A stretch of DNA of 64,000 nt from CAYVVT01 sp964454335. GTDB lineage: Bacteria > Fidelibacterota > UBA8477 > JABMPR01. Below are positions 9,984 through 18,941 of this stretch, piece by piece; the stretch's first letter is position 1; each line of letters opens with the position of its first letter. The DNA lies in contig CAYVVT010000013.1 in NCBI GenBank assembly GCA_964454335.1, forward strand, positions 1-64,000. Direction: 5' to 3'. The translations under genes and the position numbers were made by a program. The notes under the pieces are model-generated. The model ran no database searches and was not told the DNA's origin. It saw only the letters and a list, made by a program, of their open reading frames with translations.

Positions 9984-10648
9984 TCCTGGCAGTTGACACA
10001 TCTACACCCGTCTGTTCAGTAGCCCTGATAAGAGATGGGGAAGTTCTTTTCCAGCGATCGTTGGAGGATCAGCACGTCCATGTTTCGGCGCTGACACCCT
10101 TCATGTCAGAGGCCCTGACAAATACAGAAGGTGCAACGGACAAGCTGCAGGCTCTGGCACTGTCCATCGGTCCAGGCAGTTTCAACGGCCTGCGCATCGG
10201 TCTGGCCAGCGTCAAAGCCTTTGCCTGGGTACGCGGTTTGCCGGTTATTCCAATCCAGAGTCTGGATGCGCTTGTCTACCAGGTCCGGCATAAAGTGAAG
10301 GGAACAATACGAGCGCTGTTGTTCTCCCATCGAAATTTTGTGCATTATGCCGACTATCATGTGAAAGAGGATGGGGATTTCATTGCATCATCATTGCACT
10401 ATGGTACGATCGAAGAAGCGCTTGGTACTCTGGTGGTAGCCAGTTGCGGTGATACACGTGGTGCTTTGGCCGAGTGGTTCGACACCCATCCCGATATGCT
10501 GATCCACAGGGTGCAGGCCGATGCCCGTGCTGTGGGACTGTTGGCTGAAAGTCGATGGAATCAACGAGTGGAGGATCTGCAGACACTCGAGCCGCTCTAC
10601 AACGCCCAATATCATGCTCGCAAGTGGATCCCACCTCTGGGATCCTGA
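9980..10648 (+). CDS. tsaB: tRNA threonylcarbamoyladenosine synthesis protein TsaB
   Basis: This 222-residue ASKHA-fold protein begins ILAVDTSTPVCSVALI. It contains the TsaB signature GPGSFNGLRIG, in which the usual T of GPGSFTGLR is N. I place the start at the GTG at 9980, which overlaps the tsaE stop (GTGA), because homology begins there. The open frame extends upstream through tsaE but without family similarity. It is the pseudo-enzyme partner that dimerises with TsaD. tsaD itself is not in the window. Confidence 0.93.
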   Translation: MILAVDTSTPVCSVALIRDGEVLFQRSLEDQHVHVSALTPFMSEALTNTEGATDKLQALALSIGPGSFNGLRIGLASVKAFAWVRGLPVIPIQSLDALVYQVRHKVKGTIRALLFSHRNFVHYADYHVKEDGDFIASSLHYGTIEEALGTLVVASCGDTRGALAEWFDTHPDMLIHRVQADARAVGLLAESRWNQRVEDLQTLEPLYNAQYHARKWIPPLGS

Positions 10649-10658
10649 ATCTGCGCCG

Positions 10659-11135
10659 ATGCAGCAGCAACAAACAATCAGTCAGCTCAGATTTCTGCCT
10701 GTTGAAGCGACTGATCTCGAGCATCTGGCCCAGTTGGAGCAGGACCTGTTCGAGGATCCCTGGTCAGTGGAGATGATGCGGACCGAATTGAACAACGGGA
10801 TGGTGACTGCGGTCAAGGCCCTGGACCATGCAGACCGATTACTGGGATATTATTTCATCCAGATCGTTGCGGAAGAGGCTGAACTTCATAATATTGCTGT
10901 TGTACCTCATCTGCAGGGGCAGGGATTCGGAAGATATCTGTTGTTGCATGCCATGAGAAGCTGTAGGGATAGCGGTGCCGGAAAGATCCATCTGGAGGTC
11001 CGCGAGAGTAATTCTGCTGCCCGAGGGCTGTATGAGTCCATGGATTTCAAAATAGTAGGAAAACGAAAACAGTATTATTATATGCAGGCCGAAGACGCAA
11101 TCTTATATAGTAGAGAATTGAATGAGTTGGTTTAA
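10659..11135 (+). CDS. rimI: Ribosomal protein S18-alanine N-acetyltransferase RimI-like
   Basis: This 158-residue GNAT enzyme starts at the ATG at 10659, 10 nt after tsaB. The reading frame is open further upstream but not similar to the family. Visible features are the acetyl-CoA loop VPHLQGQGFGRYLL, the EVRESNSAARGLYESMDF segment and the KRKQYYY tail, all typical of RimI. The family acetylates the N-terminal alanine of S18. The tsaE-tsaB-rimI order is common in bacteria. Its end overlaps the accD start by 14 nt. Confidence 0.9.
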   Translation: MQQQQTISQLRFLPVEATDLEHLAQLEQDLFEDPWSVEMMRTELNNGMVTAVKALDHADRLLGYYFIQIVAEEAELHNIAVVPHLQGQGFGRYLLLHAMRSCRDSGAGKIHLEVRESNSAARGLYESMDFKIVGKRKQYYYMQAEDAILYSRELNELV

Positions 11136-11967
11136 GCGCAAAGGCAAGAATATTCAGACCGATGGCGCCCAGCGGCGCGATATCCAGGAAGGTCTGTGGG
11201 TCAAGTGTGACAGCTGCCGGCAGATCCTGTATCGGGCTGAACTGCTGAAGAGCCATAACGTCTGCTACAAATGCGGACATCATTTCAGGATCCCGGCTGC
11301 CAACTATGTTGACCTGCTCATGGATGAAGAAGGCCGTGAGCGCCATTTTCATAATCTCAAACCCGGTGACCCCCTGAAATTCAAAGCCAACCGCAAATAT
11401 TCGGACCAACTTTCTAGCGCCCAGCAAAAGACGGGTAACCAGGATGCCACCCAGGTCTATTTCGGCACCATGAACGGCCGGCACATCGTACTGGTGGTCA
11501 TGGATTTTTCGTTTATCGGTGGCAGTATGGGTTCAGTTGTGGGAGAATCCATCTCCAGGGCTATCGACCTGGCCCGTGATCGTGAAGTGCCCATCCTGGT
11601 GATTTCGGCCTCTGGCGGTGCCAGGATGCAGGAAGGGGCCATCTCCCTCATGCAAATGGCCAAGACCTCAGCCAAACTTGGTCAGCTGGCCAATGACAAA
11701 TTGCCCTATATCTCCATCATGACCGATCCCACTACCGGTGGTGTGGTTGCAAGTTTTGCCATGCTGGGTGATATAAACATCGCCGAACCGGGAGCTCTCA
11801 TCGGCTTTGCCGGAGCCCGTGTCATCAAACAGACCATTGGCGAGGATCTGCCGGAAGGCTTTCAGCGAGCAGAATTCCTCCTTGAAAAAGGTTTCCTGGA
11901 TCTCATAGTGCCCCGTGACCAATTGAAGAACCGGGTGGACGAGATCCTTGATGTCCTCCATGGCTGA
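11122..11967 (+). CDS. accD: Acetyl-CoA carboxylase carboxyltransferase subunit beta
   Basis: This 281-residue protein has the N-terminal zinc ribbon (CDSC at about 31-34 and CYKC at about 50-53) and the crotonase-like carboxyltransferase domain (SASGGARMQEG, TDPTTGGVVASFAMLGD, GFAGARVIKQTIG). It forms the alpha2-beta2 carboxyltransferase that passes the carboxyl group from biotin to acetyl-CoA in fatty acid synthesis. The partner accA is not adjacent. It overlaps rimI upstream and surE downstream. Confidence 0.97.
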   Translation: MSWFKRKGKNIQTDGAQRRDIQEGLWVKCDSCRQILYRAELLKSHNVCYKCGHHFRIPAANYVDLLMDEEGRERHFHNLKPGDPLKFKANRKYSDQLSSAQQKTGNQDATQVYFGTMNGRHIVLVVMDFSFIGGSMGSVVGESISRAIDLARDREVPILVISASGGARMQEGAISLMQMAKTSAKLGQLANDKLPYISIMTDPTTGGVVASFAMLGDINIAEPGALIGFAGARVIKQTIGEDLPEGFQRAEFLLEKGFLDLIVPRDQLKNRVDEILDVLHG

Positions 11968-12742
11968 TCCCAGAATCCTCATTTCCAACGACGACGGTAT
12001 TAATTCAGCAGGCATCCTGGCCCTGAGGAATGCCCTCATTGAAATCGGGCAGGTTGATGTCGTGGCACCAATCACCGAGATGAGCGCCATGGGACACGCC
12101 ATTACGATCTCAGATCCTCTGAAGGTAACCGAGGTCGAACGTGGAGGGAGTTTCTTCGGCTACGGGATTCACGGTACACCAGCCGATTGTGTAAAACTTG
12201 CCGTGAACAGTGATCTGGTGGAAACACCCGACCTGGTCATTTCCGGGATCAACCAGGGCGCAAATCTCGGCGTTGATATCATCTATTCCGGAACTGTTTC
12301 CGCAGCCTATGAAGGCACGATCCTGGGTATCCCCTCCATGGCGGTGTCACTGGCCTCATTCAAGGACAAGGATTTCTCAACTGCATCCCGGATCGCCAGG
12401 CAGGTCGCTGGGAATATTCTCTATAAAGGACTGGAAGAGGGAACCCTTTTGAATGTTAATGTGCCACCCGGAAAGATGGAGGACCTACAGGGTACACGCC
12501 TGACCCGTCAGGGCAATGCGTCCTATGTCGATACCTATGAGCGCCGCCTTGATCCACGGAACAGGATCTACTACTGGTTGAGTGGACAGCGCCGTTATGA
12601 CAGCGAAGATCTCGAATTGGATGAAAATGCCATCCGATTTGGCTATGTCTCGATCACACCTTTGCATTATCGCCTGACAAACACCGATTTTCTCACACAG
12701 ATGGATGCATGGGATCTGGAGTTGGGAAAAAACGATGCATGA
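11951..12742 (+). CDS. surE: 5'/3'-nucleotidase SurE
   Basis: This SurE-family metal-dependent nucleotidase has about 260 residues. The metal site ISNDDGINSAG (paired Asp), SAMGHAIT and SGINQGANLGVDIIYSGTVSAA are all present. Starts are possible at the ATG at 11951 or the ATG at 11960; both overlap the accD end, and the TTG at 11948 is less likely. The family hydrolyses nucleoside monophosphates in stationary phase or stress. Its own 3' end overlaps guaA by 8 nt, so a purine nucleotidase and GMP synthase are translationally coupled. Confidence 0.95.
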   Translation: MSSMADPRILISNDDGINSAGILALRNALIEIGQVDVVAPITEMSAMGHAITISDPLKVTEVERGGSFFGYGIHGTPADCVKLAVNSDLVETPDLVISGINQGANLGVDIIYSGTVSAAYEGTILGIPSMAVSLASFKDKDFSTASRIARQVAGNILYKGLEEGTLLNVNVPPGKMEDLQGTRLTRQGNASYVDTYERRLDPRNRIYYWLSGQRRYDSEDLELDENAIRFGYVSITPLHYRLTNTDFLTQMDAWDLELGKNDA

Positions 12743-14267
12743 ACTTGCACTGATACTTGATTTTGGATCGCAGTATACCCAGCTCATCGCACGCCGTGTG
12801 CGTGAGCAGCAGGTATTCTGTAAGATCGTACCAGCATCGATCACCGCTGCTGAGATCCAGGCTGAAGGCGCCAGGGCACTCATTCTCAGTGGAGGACCGA
12901 ACAGCACCCTGGACAAAGGCGCCCCGGAACTGGATCCGGGGATCGTTGATCTGCAATTGCCGATGCTGGGTATCTGTTACGGTCTGCAGTTGTTGGCCAA
13001 CAGTTTTGACGGGCAGGTGGTTCCCGGCGAATCGAGGGAATATGGTCCTATGAAAGTTCATGCTGAGGGGCAGCACACATTGTTCGAGCATGTCTCGGAT
13101 TCCACTCAGGTCTGGATGAGCCATGGTGATCATGTCAATGAGGCACCACCGGAATTCGAAGTGATTGCACGCTCTGACAGCGATCTTATCGCCGCTATTG
13201 CCCATCGTGAACGTCCAGTCATCGGCGTTCAATTCCATCCTGAGGTCAATCACACGGTAGAGGGGGAGACGATCCTCTCCAATTTCCTCTTCAGGATCGC
13301 AGAATTTAGTCGCGATTGGACACCTTCAAGCTTTGTTGACGATGCCATTGAGAGCATCAGGAAAACTGTAGGGGATCAGAAGGTCGTCCTGGGACTCAGC
13401 GGTGGCGTGGATTCATCCGTTCTGGCCTTTTTGATGCACCAGGCCATCGGAGAGAATTGCATTCCGGTGTTTATCAATAACGGGCTCCTGAGGGCAAATG
13501 AGTACAATGAGGTTCAAGACCAGTTCGCGGCATCGCATATCACGGTCTATGCCCATGATTATTCTGAGAGGTTTCTGAATGAGCTAACTGGGATAACCGA
13601 TCCCGAGATCAAGCGAAAGACTATTGGCAGGATCTTCATCGAGGCATTCGAGGAAGTGGCGGTGGACTATACCGACCTGACCTACCTGGCACAGGGCACC
13701 CTGTATCCAGATGTCATCGAGAGTGGTGCTGTCACGGGTCATGCGGCTACCATCAAAAGTCATCATAATGTGGGTGGGTTGCCTGAACGCATGTCCTTGA
13801 AAGTCCTGGAACCCTTCAGGGAGCTGTTCAAGGATGAGGTGCGCGCCGTGGGCCGCATACTGGATGTACCCAAGCAGATCATCGGCAGGCACCCCTTCCC
13901 GGGTCCGGGCCTGGCGGTACGCTGTCTCGGTGAGATCCAGAAGGAGCGCCTTGAGATCCTCCGGGCTGCGGACAAGATCTTCATCGATGCATTGCATGAA
14001 ACCGGGTGGTACGATAAGATCTGGCAGGCCTTTGCCGTTTTGCTGCCATTGCAGACGGTAGGGGTCATGGGGGATCAGCGAACCTATGAGAATGTGGTCA
14101 GCCTGCGCGCCGTGCACAGTACGGATGGTATGACAGCTGACTGGGTACGTATTCCACAGGAGATCCTGGCAGACGTTTCCAGTAGGATCGTTAATGCTGT
14201 CAACGGCGTGAACAGGGTTGTTTACGATGTCACATCGAAGCCCCCTGGAACCATTGAGTGGGAGTGA
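12735..14267 (+). CDS. guaA: GMP synthase (glutamine-hydrolysing)
   Basis: This 510-residue protein has normal length and full architecture. The class I glutamine amidotransferase covers about 1-195, with nucleophile C81 in LGICYGLQL and GVQFHPEV for the His-Glu pair. The ATP-pyrophosphatase domain begins at about 210 (LGLSGGVDSSV), and the C-terminal dimerisation domain contains RHPFPGPGLAVR and ends KPPGTIEWE. It converts XMP to GMP. The ATG at 12735 is chosen because the family begins just there; the frame is open 10 codons further upstream. Confidence 0.97.
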   Translation: MHELALILDFGSQYTQLIARRVREQQVFCKIVPASITAAEIQAEGARALILSGGPNSTLDKGAPELDPGIVDLQLPMLGICYGLQLLANSFDGQVVPGESREYGPMKVHAEGQHTLFEHVSDSTQVWMSHGDHVNEAPPEFEVIARSDSDLIAAIAHRERPVIGVQFHPEVNHTVEGETILSNFLFRIAEFSRDWTPSSFVDDAIESIRKTVGDQKVVLGLSGGVDSSVLAFLMHQAIGENCIPVFINNGLLRANEYNEVQDQFAASHITVYAHDYSERFLNELTGITDPEIKRKTIGRIFIEAFEEVAVDYTDLTYLAQGTLYPDVIESGAVTGHAATIKSHHNVGGLPERMSLKVLEPFRELFKDEVRAVGRILDVPKQIIGRHPFPGPGLAVRCLGEIQKERLEILRAADKIFIDALHETGWYDKIWQAFAVLLPLQTVGVMGDQRTYENVVSLRAVHSTDGMTADWVRIPQEILADVSSRIVNAVNGVNRVVYDVTSKPPGTIEWE

Positions 14268-14281
14268 CATTCATCCGTCTC

Positions 14282-14449
14282 CGCATACGTTCCAGTAATG
14301 TTGCAGAATGGGGTTTGTAATCTAATGCTACGGCTCGATATCACACCTCAGCAAGGCGGAAGATCCCGGTGAAACCGGAGGCGAAGACGGGTAAGGTATT
14401 GGGAACCACGGGACTCCCGTGGGGTTCAATTACAATCTGAACGTATACG
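14282..14449 (+). ncRNA. Candidate structured leader RNA of glmS
   Basis: The 197-nt guaA-glmS gap holds nested complementary segments. A closing helix pairs 14282-14295 (CGCATACGTTCCAG) with 14437-14449 (CTGAACGTATACG), with one C-A mismatch and one bulge. A second helix pairs TTGTAAT (14315-14321) with ATTACAA (14429-14435). Inside are two hairpins: CCGGT-gaa-ACCGG (about 14367-14379) and GAACC-ACGGG-act-CCCGT-gg-GGTTC (about 14403-14427). The closing helix ends next to the glmS Shine-Dalgarno GAGGGAGAA. It does not match the glmS ribozyme core. The structure is read by eye and its regulatory role is inferred. Confidence 0.45.
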
Positions 14450-14464
14450 AGGGAGAAATATTCC

Positions 14465-16291
14465 ATGTGCGGAATAGTTGGATATGTTGGGACACAGAAT
14501 GCGATACCCATCGTGATGGAAGGATTGAAACGACTGGAATACCGCGGCTATGATTCCTGTGGTATTGCCATCCTGCCTGATGCGGATATCAGGATCCGGA
14601 AGGTTGCAGGGAAGGTGGATGATCTTCAGTCCATACTGGCCCAGGATCAGCAGAATACGCCCATCGCCATCGGTCATACCCGTTGGGCGACGCACGGACC
14701 TCCCAACGAGAACAATGCCCATCCGCATGTTAGCAGCAATGGCAAGGTGGTCGTGGTCCACAATGGCATTATTGAGAACTACAAGGCTCTGCGGGGTGAA
14801 CTGAGTAAGAGCGGATATGAGTTCTACAGCGATACTGACACTGAAGTGATCGCCGCGCTCGTCAGCACCGTCTATGCGGGAAATCTCGAAAAAGCCGTCC
14901 GTGAAGCCCTGTCGCTGGTGGTAGGCGCTTATGGCATCGCAGTCATGTGCAGCGACGAACCCGACAAGATTGTTTGCTCCAGACGCGGCGCACCCCTGGT
15001 GATGGGTGTGGGCTCAGGTGAATACTTTGTGGCCAGCGATGTCGCTGCAGTACTGAGCAGGACCAAGGACGTCATCTACCTGGATGAAGGTGAGATAGGT
15101 ATCATCACATCGGCTGGTGTTGAAACCCTTTCCCCGGGAGACCAGTCCATTTCGAAGGAAGTCGTCCGCATTGAGTTTGATCTTGAAGCCATTGAGAAGA
15201 GTGGTTACGAGCATTTCATGCTGAAGGAGATCTTCAGTCAGCCGCAGACCATCTACGATGCCATGCGCGGCCGTCTGCTGCCCGAGATCGGTACTGCTAA
15301 ACTCGGAGGTATCGAGGACCAGGTAGGCAGCATCCTGCATGCGGATCAACGCTATTTCACCGCCTGTGGTACCTCCTGGCATGCAGGTCTCATCGCCGAG
15401 ATGATGTTCGAACAATTTGCCCGCTTGCCGGCCGAAGTCGAATACGCCTCCGAATTCCGCTATCGCGAACCCCTGGTCGATTCAAAGTCAGTGGTGTTCG
15501 CCATCAGTCAATCCGGAGAAACTGCGGATACCCTCGCGGCAATTCAGGAAGCTTCCAGACAGGAAGCGACGGTCCTGGGTATCTGCAATGTCGTTGGCAG
15601 CTCCATTGCCAGGGAGACAGATGCAGGTGTTTATATACATGCTGGACCTGAGATCGGGGTGGCTTCCACCAAAGCCTTTACCTCTCAGGTGACCGTTCTC
15701 TCGCTGCTCACCATGAAGCTTGCGCGCATGATGGGCATGCCGGAAGCAGAGGGCAAGACCCTGGTGGAAGCCTTCAAAAGTCTGCCGGAGCAGGTGGAAG
15801 GTGTTCTGAAACAGGCTGATGCAATCGCGGAGATTGCGCGTTTATACTCAAATGCCAGCAATTTCCTCTATCTCGGACGAGGTGTGAATTTCCCTGTGGC
15901 TCTGGAAGGTGCCCTGAAACTCAAGGAGATCTCCTATATCCACGCCGAAGGTTACCCTGCCGCGGAGATGAAGCATGGTCCCATCGCCCTTATCGATGAT
16001 TCAATGCCCATCGTGTTTATCGCCCCGCAGGATAAGACCTATGACAAGATCCTGAGCAATATTGAAGAGGTGAAAGCGCGCAAGGGCCGGGTCATCGCTC
16101 TGGCAACCCAAGGTGATGAGCGGATCACTGATCTGGCGGACCATGTTCTCTACGTTCCACAAGCACTTCCATTCACTGCTCCCATCCTGAACGTGGTTCC
16201 CTTACAGTTGCTGGCATATTACATTGCCGTCGAGCGTGGCTGCGATGTTGATCAGCCGCGCAATCTGGCAAAAAGTGTAACGGTTGAATGA
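14465..16291 (+). CDS. glmS: Glutamine-fructose-6-phosphate aminotransferase (isomerizing)
   Basis: This 608-residue enzyme makes glucosamine-6-phosphate, the entry to peptidoglycan, LPS and amino-sugar synthesis. The N-terminal class II glutamine amidotransferase begins MCGIVGYVG, and Cys2 becomes the catalytic nucleophile after Met removal. Two SIS domains follow (ISQSGETADTLAA; YLGRGVNFPVALEGALKLKEISYIHAEGYPAAEMKHGP). The C-terminus ends in the conserved DQPRNLAKSVTVE. A Shine-Dalgarno GAGGGAGAA precedes it. The structured 14282-14449 leader may regulate it. Its stop overlaps the next gene (ATGA). Confidence 0.98.
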   Translation: MCGIVGYVGTQNAIPIVMEGLKRLEYRGYDSCGIAILPDADIRIRKVAGKVDDLQSILAQDQQNTPIAIGHTRWATHGPPNENNAHPHVSSNGKVVVVHNGIIENYKALRGELSKSGYEFYSDTDTEVIAALVSTVYAGNLEKAVREALSLVVGAYGIAVMCSDEPDKIVCSRRGAPLVMGVGSGEYFVASDVAAVLSRTKDVIYLDEGEIGIITSAGVETLSPGDQSISKEVVRIEFDLEAIEKSGYEHFMLKEIFSQPQTIYDAMRGRLLPEIGTAKLGGIEDQVGSILHADQRYFTACGTSWHAGLIAEMMFEQFARLPAEVEYASEFRYREPLVDSKSVVFAISQSGETADTLAAIQEASRQEATVLGICNVVGSSIARETDAGVYIHAGPEIGVASTKAFTSQVTVLSLLTMKLARMMGMPEAEGKTLVEAFKSLPEQVEGVLKQADAIAEIARLYSNASNFLYLGRGVNFPVALEGALKLKEISYIHAEGYPAAEMKHGPIALIDDSMPIVFIAPQDKTYDKILSNIEEVKARKGRVIALATQGDERITDLADHVLYVPQALPFTAPILNVVPLQLLAYYIAVERGCDVDQPRNLAKSVTVE

Positions 16292-18192
16292 GGCGATTAC
16301 TCGGCATATTACTTCTGGCGCTGATGCTGCACGCCCAGACGGACCTACCCTCGTTCGATGAGGGTGTGGAACTGTATAACCGGGGTGGATACTGGGAAGC
16401 GCTGAGGATCTTTTCCGCACTATCTGATCTGGGCCCTGAGAACAACGAACAGCTCACTGCCAGTGAATACATGCGGATCCGATGCTATCATAAACTGGGG
16501 TTCAATCAGCGAGCTCTTACCCTGGCTCAATCCTTCTATCTGATCCATCCCGCCAGCACTTATATTGACGATCTAGACTTTCTGCTGGGAGAAATTTATC
16601 TCAATATCAGTGAACCACGAGAAGCTGCCTGGTATTTTGCCCGGGCGGCATCTTATACAGATGATCGCAAGGTCCGACGCAGTGCCCGGGAGTTTACACG
16701 CTCAGTCGTCCTGAATGACTGTGAAGACGACGACCTGCGAGCACTGAGCACCCGCAGTATCGACCGGGCCGGGCAATTCCTCGTCCTGCTGGTTGCTGAA
16801 CGCTATGCCCAGGATAAACGGCAGGAACAGGCTGCTAATATACTTTTCAATATCCGACCCTTTCTTAGGGATAGCGACCTGGTTCGCAGTGCCATGCAGC
16901 TGTACAGCGGATTTACCAGCAGTCGACAGGACACCCTGCATCTGGCTCTGGTTCTACCCTTGTCCGGTCCTCTGGCAGCCATCGGGGATCAGGTGCTCGA
17001 CGGTATGCGCTATGCAGGGATGCAGTTCGTCGATACAACGGGGATAGACCTGGCATTTCATGTCTATGACAATGCCGGACAGCTGGGGGAGACCATCAGC
17101 ATAGCCCGGGAGATCAAGAACGACAGTCGCATTCATGCCATCCTGGGACCCCTTACCAACGAGAATGTCAAAGGCGCCGGAGCAGTACTGGTGGGATCCG
17201 ACATCCCGCTGATCACACCAACCGCTACCGAAGATCATCTTGCCGGGATCTCCCATGAGATATTCCAGTTTCGAGCTACCAGAGAGCGCAAAGCAACCGC
17301 CCTTGCTGAGTATGCCGTCGATGTTCTTGGTTTGCAGTCTTACGCCATCATCGCACCTTCTACCGAATATGGACAGCAAATGGCCGATAATTTCGCCAGT
17401 CGAGTGGATGAACTGGGAGGTGAGATCATCTATCAGGGCTGGTACGTAGGCGAACCCACCGATCTGTCCAACCACTATCATCGTGTTCGCGATATCGGTA
17501 TTGTGGAATTATTTGAACTCATGGAAGCCGACTCCATACCCGATACGACTTATTATGAAGAGCTGGACTCTATGGTGGTGGACACTGTAAGCGAGTATAC
17601 CCGTATCCTGGATCCGCTCATAGACAACGACCGACCCACCTATTCTGATTCACTGCGGATCAAACTTTCCCACATCGACGCATTCTTCTTCCCGATACAT
17701 CAAGGCAGCATTCCATACATCGCAAGCCAGTTCGCCCATAACAACCTCGATGCCCATGTACTTGGAGCGGAGAACTGGCTGGATGAAGAGATCCTCAGGA
17801 AGAATTATACCTACCTGCCTCTACTGAGCGTGGTCACCGGCGACCGGTTCATTCTGAACAAAACCACCAGCGACGACTTCCATCGTGATTATTCATTGCT
17901 GTATCGCCGCCACCCGGGGCAATATGACTACCTTGGCTACGACAGCATGTCCTTTCTGCTATTTAACGCACTCAAAGCCGGGCCGCACTACTATGGCCTG
18001 CGGGATATTCTCATCCGCTCAGCGATCTTTGAAGGTTATGTGAACGAAGTGCAATGGGGCGGTCGTACCGGGCGTGAGAATGACAGGGTCCTCCTGCTGA
18101 ATTATGAGGACCGTCAGTTTGTATTAGGGGGACACAAGGATGAGACCGGCTTCTTCGGCACTGACAGTTCTCAGGTGAACCTGGAAGAGTGA
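16288..18192 (+). CDS. Exported TPR plus periplasmic-binding-protein fusion (LpoA/YraM-like)
   Basis: This 634-residue protein has a signal peptide (about 1-16). Residues 20-205 form a helical TPR-like region of repeated A/L-rich pairs. Residues about 215-610 form a type 1 periplasmic-binding fold (LHLALVLPLSGPLAAIGDQVLDGM, ILGPLTNENVKGAG, IPLITPTAT, YAIIAPSTEYGQQMADNF). This order resembles LpoA (outer-membrane activator of PBP1A), but I see no lipobox. A branched-chain-amino-acid-type binding protein is the alternative. No ABC transporter genes are nearby. Its position directly after glmS, overlapped by four bases, and near uppP fits a cell-wall role. Confidence 0.75.
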   Translation: MRRLLGILLLALMLHAQTDLPSFDEGVELYNRGGYWEALRIFSALSDLGPENNEQLTASEYMRIRCYHKLGFNQRALTLAQSFYLIHPASTYIDDLDFLLGEIYLNISEPREAAWYFARAASYTDDRKVRRSAREFTRSVVLNDCEDDDLRALSTRSIDRAGQFLVLLVAERYAQDKRQEQAANILFNIRPFLRDSDLVRSAMQLYSGFTSSRQDTLHLALVLPLSGPLAAIGDQVLDGMRYAGMQFVDTTGIDLAFHVYDNAGQLGETISIAREIKNDSRIHAILGPLTNENVKGAGAVLVGSDIPLITPTATEDHLAGISHEIFQFRATRERKATALAEYAVDVLGLQSYAIIAPSTEYGQQMADNFASRVDELGGEIIYQGWYVGEPTDLSNHYHRVRDIGIVELFELMEADSIPDTTYYEELDSMVVDTVSEYTRILDPLIDNDRPTYSDSLRIKLSHIDAFFFPIHQGSIPYIASQFAHNNLDAHVLGAENWLDEEILRKNYTYLPLLSVVTGDRFILNKTTSDDFHRDYSLLYRRHPGQYDYLGYDSMSFLLFNALKAGPHYYGLRDILIRSAIFEGYVNEVQWGGRTGRENDRVLLLNYEDRQFVLGGHKDETGFFGTDSSQVNLEE

Positions 18193-18941
18193 CGCGCCAG
18201 ATCCTGAAACCCCGCAAACTGAGTGTTCCCGAAGATCTGATCCTGGGCTATTCCACACGTCTGGGTGGTGTCAGCCATGGTTCCTTTGCGGGACTCAACA
18301 TGTCTGCAAATACCGGTGACGATCCCCTGAGTGTTGAGCAGAACCGGATGGCTTTCCTGCAGGATCTCGGAGTACGAGAGCTTGATCTGGCCAAACCCGG
18401 TCAGATCCATTCGGCCCGGGTCCTGCCTGCCTTAAAGCCAGGTGTTTACCCCGAATGCGATGCCCTGATCACCTCACGGAGAGGGATCTTTCTCAGCATT
18501 CTAACGGCCGATTGCATTCCCGTACTGATCTGGTCGGACCAGTCGTCGGCTGTGGCCGCCGTACACGCCGGATGGCGGGGTAGCGAGACAGGGATCCTTA
18601 CAAAAGTCGTTGAGGGGCTCAAGCGGGAGTATGGCATTGACCCAGGATCGTTGTACATGTGCATCGGACCCGGTCTACGACAGCAGAACTTCGAGGTGGG
18701 CCAGGAATTCAAAGCGAAATTTCCGAAAGCCTATCTCTCCGAACTGGAGGGGCGCCTCTATTTTGACAATGCCGGTTTGCTCAGGGACCAGGCCCGAGCA
18801 TGTGGATTGGAGAGTGAGAACATCGAGGATCTTGACATTTGCAGCTTCCAGGATGAACAGCGGTTCTATTCTCATCGCAGGGATGGGCAACAGACTGGTC
18901 GAATGCTGGCGCTGATCGGGAGAAGATATGACGATTCTTGA
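18189..18941 (+). CDS. pgeF: Purine nucleoside phosphorylase/adenosine deaminase, YfiH (LACC1) family
   Basis: This 250-residue member of the YfiH/PgeF/LACC1 (multicopper polyphenol oxidase-like) family has the zinc-site motifs SRVHSARV-like QIHSARV, LTADCIPVLIW and AAVHAGWRGSETGI, plus the CIGPGLRQQNFEV segment. Members act on adenosine, guanosine and inosine, and E. coli PgeF also edits misincorporated residues in peptidoglycan precursors. It begins with GTG inside the stop of the preceding gene, and its end overlaps uppP by 14 nt. Confidence 0.9.
   Translation: MTRQILKPRKLSVPEDLILGYSTRLGGVSHGSFAGLNMSANTGDDPLSVEQNRMAFLQDLGVRELDLAKPGQIHSARVLPALKPGVYPECDALITSRRGIFLSILTADCIPVLIWSDQSSAVAAVHAGWRGSETGILTKVVEGLKREYGIDPGSLYMCIGPGLRQQNFEVGQEFKAKFPKAYLSELEGRLYFDNAGLLRDQARACGLESENIEDLDICSFQDEQRFYSHRRDGQQTGRMLALIGRRYDDS

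Noticed and set aside
14282..14449. glmS ribozyme or cobalamin riboswitch ahead of glmS
   Set aside because: The conserved glmS ribozyme core (AGCGCC start and the GGTGCAAGGGTGG-type core) is absent. The CCGGTGAAACCGG piece recalls part of a cobalamin riboswitch, but the CCCGCCACTGT element is missing. Kept only as an unclassified structured leader.
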